Made by a program: the position numbers and the translations under genes. This document shows, one piece after another, positions 8,065-16,832 of a stretch of DNA of 64,000 nucleotides. The notes below the pieces were generated by a model. It searched no databases and was not told where the DNA came from. It worked only from the letters and a program-made list of their open reading frames with translations. Each line of letters opens with the position of its first letter. Position 1 is the stretch's first letter. Source of the stretch: Prosthecobacter debontii (GTDB lineage Bacteria; Verrucomicrobiota; Verrucomicrobiia; Verrucomicrobiales; Verrucomicrobiaceae); NCBI RefSeq assembly GCF_900167535.1, contig NZ_FUYE01000001.1:1-64000 (forward strand), read 5' to 3'.

Positions 8065-9776
8065 ACGGAGGGCGTGGGTAAAACTTGAAAAGCAGGAATG
8101 GACTCGGAGAAACCTTTCAGCTTCAGTGGTGAAAGTGCCCGTGTCGAGATCGTGGGTGGAATCAGGGCCTGCGTGGCGACATCGATCACGATTTCACCCG
8201 CAGCCGCAGAGCTACAGAGCCGAGCGGCAAGATTCACATGCTCACCGACGACGGTGTAGTCAGCACGCTTCTCGGCACCAATGCAGCCAGCCACGACTTC
8301 TCCGGTGGCGATGCCGATGCCGATATTCAGAGGATGGCTGGCCTCAGTGTTGAGGCGCTGTCTTTCAGCCAGCATCTCCACGGCGCAGCGGACAGCATTC
8401 TCGGCATCGGAGCCATGTGTGGTCGGCGCACCAAATAGGATCATGATGGCGTCTCCGGCAAATTGATTGATGACGCCATGCCAACGATAAACGATCTGAG
8501 TCAGCGCTCCCATGTGGTGATTCAGCACGGCGATGACATCGCGTGGATCGCGCCCGGCACTGAAGGCGGTATAACCGCGGATATCGCAGAAAATGACAGT
8601 GACTTTTCTCAGTTCGCCCCCGAGCTGGATGGACCCCGAAATAAGCTGTTCCGCCACTTTGGCATCGGCCACCATACTTAGCACCGAGTGATAACGTTCC
8701 TTTAATGCCAAGCCCTCGGTCATGTGATTGAACGAATCATTGAGCTGCGTGAGTTCATCGGAACTGGCTTGCGCCAATCGCACCTGGAAATTACCCGCAC
8801 GCACCTCTTGGGTTGCTTGAACCAAGTCTTGGATGGGGCGTGATAACTGCTCGGCAAACCAACCGCCAGCCCAAGAGGCCAGCAGCAATGCGACACCGCC
8901 GATGCCGATGATCTGCCAAAGCAAGGTCTGCTGGCGCGCCTGAAGATCAGCGAGTGAAAAGACACTGACCAGCCAAGCCGGAGGTAAACGCGAACCTGCA
9001 TTGAGCAGATGTAATTGCACGAGGTGATCAATGCCTTGATCCCTAAAGGAGAAGCGAATTTGGTGAGACTCCGGCCCGGCTTTGATTTTTTCCGCGAGAG
9101 CGTGGGTCAATGATTGAGGAAGCCTCGAGCCAAAGGCTTGCCCATTACTCCAAAGGGCGGATTCCACATGTGGAGCCTGAGGATTGTCTCTGGAAGACTC
9201 CGGCATGAATCGGGCGGCATTCTGCCCCAGAAACAAGGTCCCGACGGTTTGATCGAATTTCCGAATCTGCATCCCCAGCACGCGGTGCAGTTGGGCCTTG
9301 CCTTGCGCATCTGGCAGGTGGACAAAACCGGCCTGGGCCTCCTCCAGATCTTCCGGGATGGCTTTGGCATAGTCGGTCAGTTGCTGAGCGAGAGCTTTTT
9401 CTTGAGCGTCTGCTAGCTGACCACTCCGGCTGTCTTCGGGCGGATGCATGATGCCGCTCTGTGTGCTGGCGAGCCGGAAGAAGTCGAATTCGGCCAATCG
9501 CAATTCATCGGCCGCCACATTGTAGGTCTCTGGATCACCCTCTTCCAGGGCTGCGAAGAGTCGCACCGAACTGGCCAGCTGGGCCGCTTGTTTACGTGCG
9601 GTGGCAAGTTGAGTGTCTTGTTCCCGACGAAACAGATCCATCTGCTGCTCAAACAAGGTATCGACCATGCCTTGATAGGCAGCGCTGTTCTGAGACTGAG
9701 CGACCCACAAAACTCCTGCCGTCGTACCTGCGACCACGACGACGATGGCTTGCTGGAGCTTGGCTCGAAAAGTCAT
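8061..9776 (-). CDS. Membrane-bound class III adenylate/guanylate cyclase with HAMP domain
   Basis: A 571-residue receptor cyclase. An N-terminal membrane helix (about 9-28) and a second at ~283-305 bracket a ~250-residue periplasmic sensor region. A HAMP linker (RPIQDLVQATQEV...) follows, then a class III catalytic domain from ~385. Metal aspartates lie in FCDIRGY (~394-400) and FAGDAIM (~438-445), and YTVVGEHVNLAARL supplies the purine- and transition-state-binding residues. The Asp in RADYTVVG favours ATP, so cAMP is the likely product, but this is inference. It sits between the cupredoxin-like and barrel genes, suggesting a sensor for the process those two serve. Confidence 0.88.
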   Translation of the reverse strand: MTFRAKLQQAIVVVVAGTTAGVLWVAQSQNSAAYQGMVDTLFEQQMDLFRREQDTQLATARKQAAQLASSVRLFAALEEGDPETYNVAADELRLAEFDFFRLASTQSGIMHPPEDSRSGQLADAQEKALAQQLTDYAKAIPEDLEEAQAGFVHLPDAQGKAQLHRVLGMQIRKFDQTVGTLFLGQNAARFMPESSRDNPQAPHVESALWSNGQAFGSRLPQSLTHALAEKIKAGPESHQIRFSFRDQGIDHLVQLHLLNAGSRLPPAWLVSVFSLADLQARQQTLLWQIIGIGGVALLLASWAGGWFAEQLSRPIQDLVQATQEVRAGNFQVRLAQASSDELTQLNDSFNHMTEGLALKERYHSVLSMVADAKVAEQLISGSIQLGGELRKVTVIFCDIRGYTAFSAGRDPRDVIAVLNHHMGALTQIVYRWHGVINQFAGDAIMILFGAPTTHGSDAENAVRCAVEMLAERQRLNTEASHPLNIGIGIATGEVVAGCIGAEKRADYTVVGEHVNLAARLCSSAAAGEIVIDVATQALIPPTISTRALSPLKLKGFSESIPAFQVLPTPSV

Positions 9777-9793
9777 GGGGAGCTGGCGACGAA

Positions 9794-10447
9794 TTAGCGA
9801 GCAAGCTGCACAGTGGTGCTCTTCCGGTCGATGACGGTCACTTTTTTCTGGAGGGTTTTTTCTGAAGGCAGCAAGGCCTTGATCTCATATTCGCCTGCGG
9901 GCAGGCCTGTAATTTTGAATCGTCCTTGGTTATCCGTGATCGAAAACCAGGGTGTATCGAGAACGAGGACTCGACAGCGCATGTGCTGGTGGATTTCGCA
10001 GTAGATTTTGACGAGGCCCGGTTTGTCAAAAGTGATTCGCGGGCTGGGTTCTGATTTGCGAAAGCGTCCAAGGTCGAAGCGCCGAATCTTCGAGAAGCTG
10101 AAGACGTTGTGAAATTCATCGTCTTCATTGGGGAATTCCGCGCTGGCACCCGTTTGCAGAGCAACGATGGAGGGGCGGAATTGATAGCCGTTTTGCCGAA
10201 TGCGCACGACTTCCCCGACACGAGTCCTGGGGTAAGTGATCCCGGGGCTTTCGAGCCAAACGATAGCAAGACCCGACTCTTCCGCCTGCACAGGTTTGAG
10301 CGTTTTGGGCTTGTAGCCCGGCTCGACCTCAGGGGGGCGTAGTGAATCGAGAACGACGGTGCCCTCCACAGTGCCATGGGCATGGACGTGGGCTGTGCAC
10401 AGCAGGAGAGTCAGGAAGGGCAGAAGCAAGGCCTTCATCCTGACCAT
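9794..10447 (-). CDS. Exported cupredoxin-like protein with C-terminal carboxypeptidase-regulatory-like domain
   Basis: A 217-residue protein with a Sec signal (MKALLLPFLTLLLCTAHVHA; ATG 10438 is an equally good start). Residues ~30-150 form a blue-copper-like region. The candidate copper ligands are the His in DDEFHNVFS (about 112) and the Cys and His of IYCEIHQHM (about 149-154). The tail (DNQGRFKITGLPAGEYEIKALLP) is a small CarboxypepD_reg/SpaA-like beta domain. The architecture recalls proteins labelled methylamine-utilisation or plastocyanin-like. It opens a minus-strand operon with the cyclase and barrel genes, 17 bp before the cyclase start. Electron transfer or metal sensing in the periplasm is inferred. 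Confidence 0.7.
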   Translation of the reverse strand: MVRMKALLLPFLTLLLCTAHVHAHGTVEGTVVLDSLRPPEVEPGYKPKTLKPVQAEESGLAIVWLESPGITYPRTRVGEVVRIRQNGYQFRPSIVALQTGASAEFPNEDDEFHNVFSFSKIRRFDLGRFRKSEPSPRITFDKPGLVKIYCEIHQHMRCRVLVLDTPWFSITDNQGRFKITGLPAGEYEIKALLPSEKTLQKKVTVIDRKSTTVQLAR

Positions 10448-10556
10448 GAAAGCCGCATTTCTTCAGAATGCTAGCTGACAAGTCTGTGACAGGCCGATGC
10501 TTGATGGATGGAGGCTGTCAGAGGGTCGGCAGCCCCGCATCATCGTGCATTCTTCA

Positions 10557-12443
10557 CTAAACACGGCTCCAGCGTTGGAAGGTCTCGATGGCTTCGTATT
10601 CGGCGAGGCCAAGAGCGTCATAGTGGCTGGCGTTTTGGCGATTGCTCTCGGGTGAGGAGAGCTCCAGGCTGGAAAGGGAGCCGTAGCGGGAAAGTGCGCG
10701 GGCTTTGCGTTCCAGCTGCATGGGGCTGAGAGGAACGGCCATGTCAATCTCATGGGCTGCGAGAGGCTTCTCCTTGCCGCGATAGAGCCAGAGGCTGGCA
10801 CTACCCGCCCACTCTTCTTTGTGGCAGGCTTTCAGAGAGCTTTCCAGAAGCTTGAAACAAATGCCAGACACGCTGCTCGGATCGGCGGCGTCACCGGTGG
10901 CATAAATCTGATGAGGCTTGTGCTCACGAAGTAGCGAGGTCAGCGCTTCGATGTCTGCTTCGGTGCTTTTGAATCTGCGGTAACGCCCTTGTTCATAGAA
11001 GGGCAGGCCGAGGAAGGTGACATGATCGGTGCCGACATTGCAGGCGTGGGCTGCATCGCGGAGTTCACCGCGTAGGATCAGGCCCTTCAGTTGACGCAGC
11101 ATGGGGGTGTCTTCGCCGAACTCGCCCTTGTCTTCCAGTTGCTTCAGCACTTCTCGGGCATAGGCCACCTGGCTCTGCCAAGCGGGGCTATCTTCCACCA
11201 CACCGGCGAGTTCCTGCAGGGTGCCTGCAAACTTGTCAGCCTCGCTGTCTGAAATTCGCAGACTGCCGCTGGTGAGCGCGACGATACGCACGTCGTGCCC
11301 CTGTTCGACGAGACGCTCGATGGTACTGCCCATGGCAACAATGGCGTCCTGGGGTTCGGGGCTGAAAACGAGCACGCGCTTCGGATAAGGCGTGGCACGT
11401 TCGGGGCGATAGGTGTCGTCTTCGTTCGGCTTGCCCCCAGGCCATCCAGTAATGGTGTGCTGGAGTTGATTGAAGATGCGGATGTTGAGCTGATACGCAG
11501 GGCCCTGCTCAGAGAGGAGATCGCTCAGACCGTGTTCATTGTAGTGCTCATCGGTGAGTTTCAGCACCGGACGATTGGTCTTGAAAGCCTGCCAGCAGAC
11601 GGCACGGCGGGTCTCACGCGGTGTCCAGGAGACGGGGCCGACCAGCCAGGGCAGCTTCACTCGTGTGAGTTCGCGAGAGGCACCTTCATCAATGCAGAAG
11701 CGGGCATCTGGGTGATCCTGAAGGAAGGAGGCGGAGATGGCTTCAGTGACAGGACCTTCGACGGCTTTAGCTACCATCTCGGCCTTGTTTTCACCCCAGG
11801 CCATGAGCACCAGCTTCTTGCCACGCAGGATGGTGCCTACCCCCATGGTGATGGCAAAGTGAGGCACGTTTTCCTCACCGCGGAAGTCAGCGGCTGCGTC
11901 TTGACGCGTGACGCGATCCAGGGTGATGCGGCGGGTGAGGGAGTCGCGGCTGGAACCGGGTTCGTTAAAGCCGATGTGACCTGTGCGGCCAATCCCCAGG
12001 ATCTGAAAATCAATGCCGCCCGCAGCGTCGATCTTCTCCTCATATTCGCGGCAATGCGCGAAGACCTGATCCCCCGGCACAGTGCCGCTGGGGATATTGA
12101 TGTTGGCTTTCGGGATGTCGATGTGATCGAAGATCTGCTCCCGCATGAAGCAGGCGTAACTTTCAGGGTGGTCGCCCGTCAGGCCGTAGTATTCGTCGAG
12201 GTTGAAGGTGATGACGTTTTTAAAGCTCAGGCCTTCTTCTTTATGCAGGCGGATCAGTTCCCGATAAAAGGGCACCGGCGTGGAACCTGTCGCCATGCCG
12301 AGCACGACGTTTTTGCCTTCTTTAGCGCGCTCTTCAATGAGGGCTTTGACTTCAGCGGCCAGGGCTTTGGCTGCAGCTCCAGAGTTGGGGAAAATGTGAG
12401 TGGGGATCTTCTCGTATGACTCGGCAAGCGTGCGGCGGGACAT
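10557..12443 (-). CDS. nagB: Glucosamine-6-phosphate deaminase fused to a degenerate PIG-L domain
   Basis: A 628-residue two-domain protein. Residues ~1-270 are a NagB isomerase-deaminase (glucosamine-6-P to fructose-6-P and ammonia), with VLGMATGSTPVPFYREL, FNLDEYYGL and GIGRTGHIGFNEPGS. Residues ~345-590 match the PIG-L/LmbE deacetylase fold of the longer NagB-like proteins of Bacteroidetes. The metal motif is gone: SPEPQDA stands where HPDDD is expected (~356-362), and ADPSSVS replaces the ADPHxxH pattern (~517). The second half is therefore probably not a zinc deacetylase. ATG 12443 fits the family; the frame stays open to 12518. Together with the KDPG aldolase gene upstream it points to amino- and acid-sugar catabolism. 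Confidence 0.88.
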   Translation of the reverse strand: MSRRTLAESYEKIPTHIFPNSGAAAKALAAEVKALIEERAKEGKNVVLGMATGSTPVPFYRELIRLHKEEGLSFKNVITFNLDEYYGLTGDHPESYACFMREQIFDHIDIPKANINIPSGTVPGDQVFAHCREYEEKIDAAGGIDFQILGIGRTGHIGFNEPGSSRDSLTRRITLDRVTRQDAAADFRGEENVPHFAITMGVGTILRGKKLVLMAWGENKAEMVAKAVEGPVTEAISASFLQDHPDARFCIDEGASRELTRVKLPWLVGPVSWTPRETRRAVCWQAFKTNRPVLKLTDEHYNEHGLSDLLSEQGPAYQLNIRIFNQLQHTITGWPGGKPNEDDTYRPERATPYPKRVLVFSPEPQDAIVAMGSTIERLVEQGHDVRIVALTSGSLRISDSEADKFAGTLQELAGVVEDSPAWQSQVAYAREVLKQLEDKGEFGEDTPMLRQLKGLILRGELRDAAHACNVGTDHVTFLGLPFYEQGRYRRFKSTEADIEALTSLLREHKPHQIYATGDAADPSSVSGICFKLLESSLKACHKEEWAGSASLWLYRGKEKPLAAHEIDMAVPLSPMQLERKARALSRYGSLSSLELSSPESNRQNASHYDALGLAEYEAIETFQRWSRV

Positions 12444-12605
12444 GGTTGGTGGGTGGTGAAGTTGGGGGTTCCTGCAAGGGGGGAACTGACTTATACGCCC
12501 ATTCTGGCGGCGTTTCATCAGGGCACAACAAGGAACACCGCAGCATCATCCGGCTCGGTTGCAGACACACGTATTCCTGTGACGAAGATGCGTTTCTTTG
12601 CGCAG

Positions 12606-13244
12606 TCAAGCGTCGCTAAAAGAGCGGGCGATGTCGACACTTTGGGCGGTGGCGCTCCGCACTTTGTCCCAAGCCCCCTCTTGGATCCAATCCCGCTGTG
12701 TCATCCAAGTGCCGCCACAGGCGAGCACCGAAGGATTGCTGAGGTAGCGGCTCAGGTTATCCAGATTGACGCCTCCCGTGGGCAAAAAGCGCATTTTCGG
12801 AAAAGGTGCTGAGAGAGCTTCAATGGCGTTCAGACCGCCGAAGATGTGTGAGGGGAAAAACTTGACCAGATTCACCCCCAAGTTTTGCGCACGCATGATT
12901 TCCGTGGGGGTGACCGCTCCTGGAATGACCAGCAGATCTCGGCGCCAACCATGTCGCAGAATGCTCTCGTCAAGACCCGGGGTAACGATGAACTTCACGC
13001 CCAGCCGCCAAGCCGCATCGAATTGAGCCAAGGTCGTGACCGTTCCAGCCCCGACGATCATGTCTCGCCGATCGATGATTCGTTCGAGAGCAGAGAGAGA
13101 CGTGGGTGTCCTGAGCGTCACTTCGACCAGAGGCAAACCTCCTGCCACGAGGGCATCGGTAAGTGGGATGGCTTTTTTAAGCTCATCAAGGACTACGACC
13201 GGGATAGCGCGATGGCGGGAGAGCAGCTCAAGAGTTTCATTCAT
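12606..13244 (-). CDS. eda: KDPG/KHG aldolase
   Basis: A 212-residue class I aldolase of the Entner-Doudoroff pathway, cleaving 2-keto-3-deoxy-6-phosphogluconate to pyruvate and glyceraldehyde-3-phosphate. It has the base-catalyst glutamate in LVEVTLRTP (~residue 42), the GAGTVTT turn, the TPG motif and the Schiff-base lysine in NLVKFFPSH (~residue 132). Phosphate-binding GGVNLDN and ACGGTWM follow. Length and motif order are normal. It lies 160 bp upstream of nagB on the same strand; cotranscription is possible but not shown. The substrate may also be a related keto-deoxy sugar phosphate. Confidence 0.9.
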   Translation of the reverse strand: MNETLELLSRHRAIPVVVLDELKKAIPLTDALVAGGLPLVEVTLRTPTSLSALERIIDRRDMIVGAGTVTTLAQFDAAWRLGVKFIVTPGLDESILRHGWRRDLLVIPGAVTPTEIMRAQNLGVNLVKFFPSHIFGGLNAIEALSAPFPKMRFLPTGGVNLDNLSRYLSNPSVLACGGTWMTQRDWIQEGAWDKVRSATAQSVDIARSFSDA

Positions 13245-13397
13245 GCGTTGAGGATCAAGGAATTGTCCAAAACTGAATACCGGGACAAATGCATGAAGTT
13301 ACAACGCGACAGCGAAAAATACTGCGGCCTGCCCTGGAGTGGGGAATGATGAATGATTTTGTTAGGCTAGAAGTGGCTTGAACCCAGGGAAGAGTGT

Positions 13398-13760
13398 TCA
13401 GCGATTTTCAGGGAAATCAAAACTTCGCCTTTTCTCAGGTCGTAGCTGGGTGGGGCCCCCGCGCTGACGGCGAAAAAGATCGAAAACGACGTCCGAGCCG
13501 TCCGCCTTCATCTGATGCACCATTTGCAGGAGTTTGCCGAGTCGTCCCTTGGGAAACCCACCTTTGCTGGCGAACCAGCCGAGGTATTCCGCAGGAAGAT
13601 CATAGATAGGCACGCCGTAAGGCGGATGATTCTGTGGGCCATATTTGCCAAAGGGCATGAACGTCCGTCCAATCTCTTCAAGATCGCGTTGCATCTGAGT
13701 GGTCAGGTCGTCCATAGACACATTGTTCGCGAGGTTCTCGCGTTCGTCACGAAAAGACAT
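13398..13760 (-). CDS. DUF3820 family protein
   Basis: A 120-residue protein. The central block MPFGKYGP....GVPIYDLPAEYLGWFASKGGFPKGRLGKLLQMV matches DUF3820 (E. coli YpeB-like, sometimes labelled a quorum-sensing-regulated factor without proof of function). I start at ATG 13760 (MSFRDERENL) because the longer open frame to 13991 runs antisense into the signal peptide of the divergent gene and has no family support. The tail (RRQRGGPTQLRPEKRRSF) is basic and may bind nucleic acid. No operon partner. Confidence 0.72.
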   Translation of the reverse strand: MSFRDERENLANNVSMDDLTTQMQRDLEEIGRTFMPFGKYGPQNHPPYGVPIYDLPAEYLGWFASKGGFPKGRLGKLLQMVHQMKADGSDVVFDLFRRQRGGPTQLRPEKRRSFDFPENR

Positions 13761-13857
13761 GGCCACCGATTCTTGAAGCGACAAAGCACACGTCCTTTTC
13801 TGGATCTGGGCTCGAATCAATGATGTCTCTATGGAGACATAACCCTTTCGATGTCCT

Positions 13858-14607
13858 ATGAAAACAGGTTCCTCTTGTTTCGTCTGCCGGGTGTGGCTGG
13901 GACTTTGTCTTTGCCTGACTTTTTCACCCGCTTTTCTTTCTGCCCAGGAGAAATCCTCACGTGGGCAAAGCATGGCCCTAGGGCGCGGCAAGCCTGAGGT
14001 GCGCCGTGGCTCAACCGCTAGGGACCGGTTGCGTCTGCGTCCTCTCCGGCTCGGTTCCGCCTATCCGTCGCGTGGAGCTTCTCCCGCCTACTCTGACCGC
14101 ATGTCGGCTGAAAGTTCGGCTGCAATGACAGGCGCTGCCTATCCCGCCCACTGGACTCATCCAGGCATGGCGGCCCCGACTGTCACGATCCGGGTGTCAT
14201 CTTCAGATCGAATGGGACACCGCACCATTCGGGAAGTGGAAGCCAGCCCTTCACGGGTCACATTCTTACCGGATGGCACCGTGATCACTCGAGAAGAATT
14301 GTATCCACCTGTGGACCCGGCTCTGGTCGAGATGCAACCCGAACTGGATGCGCTGGGCTTGCAGCCTACGACTTCAGGCATTCAGTTTCCAAATTCCGCC
14401 TTAGCTCCGCCGCCACCCCCCACAGCCCCGACGCCGCCACCCGCACCTAAGCCCGATCTCAGTAAGGTCGCTCGGGCAGAGGTTATCACGCCTGGGCTGT
14501 TGGTGAAAAGCCCTTATCCCCCCCATTTCTTGCTGGATGTGCGGGGACTACGCTCGGGTTCGTTGGCTCAAGATCCAGCTTCCAAAAAGATCTTCCGCGT
14601 GCCTTGA
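13858..14607 (+). CDS. Secreted proline-rich protein of unknown function
   Basis: A 249-residue protein with a signal peptide (MKTGSSCFVCRVWLGLCLCL, likely cleaved after FLSA near residue 29). The mature chain is basic and low in order: an R/S-rich first third, a strand-forming middle (TVTIRVSSSDRMGHRTIREV and RVTFLPDGTVITREELYP) and a proline tract (APPPPPTAPTPPPAPKP) before a C-terminal segment VARAEVITPGLLVKSPYPPHFLLDVRGL. I recognise no family. The ending DVRGLRSGSLAQDPASKKIF resembles other short verrucomicrobial exported proteins only in style. It is divergent from the DUF3820 gene. Confidence 0.6.
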   Translation: MKTGSSCFVCRVWLGLCLCLTFSPAFLSAQEKSSRGQSMALGRGKPEVRRGSTARDRLRLRPLRLGSAYPSRGASPAYSDRMSAESSAAMTGAAYPAHWTHPGMAAPTVTIRVSSSDRMGHRTIREVEASPSRVTFLPDGTVITREELYPPVDPALVEMQPELDALGLQPTTSGIQFPNSALAPPPPPTAPTPPPAPKPDLSKVARAEVITPGLLVKSPYPPHFLLDVRGLRSGSLAQDPASKKIFRVP

Positions 14608-14616
14608 TCCTACGAA

Positions 14617-14634
14617 CGGAAGCTCAAGCTTCCG
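14617..14634. terminator. Palindromic hairpin between convergent genes
   Basis: CGGAAGCT and AGCTTCCG are separated by only CA, an 18-bp near-continuous palindrome 10 bp past the plus-strand gene and overlapping the stop of the minus-strand gene. No T-run follows on either strand, so termination is only a suggestion. Confidence 0.3.
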
Positions 14635-15091
14635 AGGGTGCGTCAGCCAAAGCCCTCTGAGCCACTTGAAGGCGTAAATTTTCCACGAACTGGATTTGAC
14701 GGGTAGCCCCTGCTTCCAGTTCAGGGAGATTTAGCCCGGTGTCGAGGCAAGAAAGTGAACGCCAGAGCCGCAGCTTACCTTCAATGCCGAGCACGAGCAT
14801 CTCCAGAACTTCGAGAGTGCCCAATTCTCCTTCCGCCTTCACCTTCGTCATGAAGAGTTTTTCCGCCATCCAAGCCCCTGCTTTTTTCAAGGCGCTTTCA
14901 TCTTGCACCAGCTTGCTGAGCAAGGCCTTCACCACAGCTTGATCGGCCTCTACCTCCGTCTTAAGTTTGACGATTTGTGTCCCTTCCCGGCAATCTTGGA
15001 AAGCAATGATGAGATGATCCAAAGCCTCCAGCGCAACAATTGAACCCGCCAGATGATCTCGTAGATAGGTGGTTAGGTTTTCGAGGTTCAT
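14624..15091 (-). CDS. Hypothetical helical protein
   Basis: A 155-residue acidic, cysteine-poor protein that predicts as almost entirely alpha-helical, with long leucine/alanine heptads (LVQDESALKKAGAWMAEKLF and LGTLEVLEMLVLGIEGKLRLW). It has no signal peptide or membrane segment. It suggests a helical bundle, perhaps ferritin- or DUF-like, but I recognise no family signature or metal ligands. It lies 102 bp from the next minus-strand gene and is convergent with the proline-rich secreted protein gene. Coding is supported by length, codon pattern and absence of a better frame. Confidence 0.55.
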   Translation of the reverse strand: MNLENLTTYLRDHLAGSIVALEALDHLIIAFQDCREGTQIVKLKTEVEADQAVVKALLSKLVQDESALKKAGAWMAEKLFMTKVKAEGELGTLEVLEMLVLGIEGKLRLWRSLSCLDTGLNLPELEAGATRQIQFVENLRLQVAQRALADAPSEA

Positions 15092-15193
15092 ACCGAAAAA
15101 ATGTCTGAGTGATGAATATCGTGCATCAGCAGCAGAGTAGATGCCTGGATAAGATGGAAAACCATCGTTGAGTTCTGGCAGTTTAACGATCGC

Positions 15194-15835
15194 TTATTCC
15201 AGCGCCCACACCTTAATGTTATCCAGCTTTACCTCGTCGCCATCCTTGCCTCCCATGCGGAAAACAAGGCCTGGTTTTTTGACATGAAAGTCGGGAGCCT
15301 TGGCTTTAAGCGGCTCCTTGCCGTTGATCTGAGCCACGACTTCATCGCCTTTGCACTCCAGTAAGAGCGTATAGGTTGTGTCGGGATCGAAATCGGTTTT
15401 GGCCGTGGCGTGGACCTTGGTCTTTGATTCAGGATTGGCCTTGTCATTGTGCTCGATCAAAGACCAACTTTTAGGCGTGACCACGACGGAGAAAAGGTGC
15501 CCTTTCTTCTTCAATTCACTCGGCGCGGGATCATAACCGAGGTTGATGATCCGCATGGAGCCGAGTTGGAAATCCATCTGCACGGCGCAGTCTTGCACCG
15601 GCAGTCGATAGCGAAAGGCACCGATGTGTTGGTCGCTGGATTTTTCTCCGGCCAAGAGCTGTCCGTCTTCCACGCGTAAGGTGCCTGTGTTGGCATTCCA
15701 GCCTTTGGGAACGGCTTCGCCCGAGAAACTTTCATCCAGCAATAAGTCACTCTTTTGGCCAAGGGTTGGGCTGAGATCCGCAGCCAGGAGAGGAAGAACG
15801 GAGCTGGTCAAAAGCAGGTAGAGAAGACACTTCAT
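15194..15835 (-). CDS. Secreted LamG/DUF1080-like beta-sandwich protein
   Basis: A 213-residue protein with signal peptide MKCLLYLLLTSSVLPLLAA. The mature part has the strand order and spacing of concanavalin-like domains (3-keto-disaccharide hydrolase/DUF1080 or LamG type): LLLDESFSGEAVPKGWNANTG near the start, DCAVQMDFQLGSMRIINLGYD in the middle, TTYTLLLECKGDEVVAQINGKE and VKLDNIKVWALE at the end. Such proteins are abundant in Verrucomicrobia and Planctomycetes and are tied to carbohydrate binding or breakdown. No catalytic residue can be assigned. It lies 56 bp upstream of the hydrolase gene's stop, same strand. Confidence 0.62.
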   Translation of the reverse strand: MKCLLYLLLTSSVLPLLAADLSPTLGQKSDLLLDESFSGEAVPKGWNANTGTLRVEDGQLLAGEKSSDQHIGAFRYRLPVQDCAVQMDFQLGSMRIINLGYDPAPSELKKKGHLFSVVVTPKSWSLIEHNDKANPESKTKVHATAKTDFDPDTTYTLLLECKGDEVVAQINGKEPLKAKAPDFHVKKPGLVFRMGGKDGDEVKLDNIKVWALE

Positions 15836-15890
15836 GGTGAGCTCGTGAACGATCTCTGTGGGCCCATCTATGCGCTGTTTGGGGTAGGAT

Positions 15891-16682
15891 TTAAGGTTTC
15901 TTCAGCACTTCGTGTTGGGTGAACCAATCGCGAATGAGTTTAAAAACTTCGGTTCGCATAGTCTGATCGATGGGGTGTCCTTGGCCATCGGCGACGAGGC
16001 GGTCATTGGGGACTTTTTGTTGGTCCAAAACCTTTTTCAGCATCTCGGATTGTTCGGGACGGACGACGTTATCGTCCATGCCATGAAGCATGAGAAAGGG
16101 CGTGAGGATTTTTTCGGCCGCCTCAACGGATGGAGCGGGGTAGCCGTCTCGCGGGGCTAAACCACTCCCGGTGATGGCAGCGGCTTTGATTAGGCGAGGT
16201 TCGAGGGCCGCGAGCCCGATGGTGACGAAGCCTCCCACGCTGTGCCCGTAGGCACTGATTCGCTGGGGATCGACCTCCGGCAGCGACTGGAGAATTTGAA
16301 TGCAGGCGCGTGCTCGACGGATGTTTTTGTCGCTGGCTCCTTGATCAGAACTGGATTGCGGATTCCCTCGCATGGCTGAGCTGGCATGTGTGTAATCGGG
16401 GGCGATGCAGACCATGCCCCAGGCCACCATTTCACGGGCTTTTTGCCGGCCGAAGCTGGTCGCACTGCCTCCCTTTCCATGACTGATGAGAACAGCAGGG
16501 AAGGGGCCTTTCCCTGCGGGCTTGAGGAGGATGCCGCTGACCTCATCACCGTCCACCACGCAGGTCCAGCGTTCACCTCGGAGCACAAATTTCTCGGGCG
16601 GTTTCGTGGCACGAGGAGTTTCAGCGTGGAGCAGGCACGGGAGGAAAACGGCGAGACTGGCGAGAAAGTGACTGCGTTTCAT
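15891..16682 (-). CDS. Exported dienelactone-hydrolase-like alpha/beta hydrolase
   Basis: A 263-residue protein with signal peptide MKRSHFLASLAVFLPCLLHA, followed by an alpha/beta-hydrolase domain. The nucleophile elbow is GHSVGG (~residue 155), the acid lies in LHGMDDNVV (~residue 215) and the histidine in DGQGHPID (~residue 245). FPAVLISHGKGG provides the oxyanion region. The fold matches dienelactone hydrolase/acetyl-xylan-esterase-type exported enzymes; the substrate is unknown. ATG 16682 gives the signal peptide, whereas the frame is open to 16961 without it. It is divergent from prfC across 150 bp. Confidence 0.8.
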   Translation of the reverse strand: MKRSHFLASLAVFLPCLLHAETPRATKPPEKFVLRGERWTCVVDGDEVSGILLKPAGKGPFPAVLISHGKGGSATSFGRQKAREMVAWGMVCIAPDYTHASSAMRGNPQSSSDQGASDKNIRRARACIQILQSLPEVDPQRISAYGHSVGGFVTIGLAALEPRLIKAAAITGSGLAPRDGYPAPSVEAAEKILTPFLMLHGMDDNVVRPEQSEMLKKVLDQQKVPNDRLVADGQGHPIDQTMRTEVFKLIRDWFTQHEVLKKP

Positions 16683-16832
16683 AACGGCGGCTTCGGGAAC
16701 AAATACAGAGCTTAAACCCAGAAAATCGCGGTGGTTGCGTCGTGGGGCGATGCCGTTGAATTCGCGCCTGCCAGGAATCGTCCTTGAGAAAAGGCGCCGG
16801 GGAGGCGATGGAAACCACCCGTTTTTTCTGCT

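Noticed and set aside
11295-12419. A 374-codon open frame on the plus strand
   Set aside because: Antisense to the nagB fusion, where strong codon bias opens the opposite strand; no recognisable domain.
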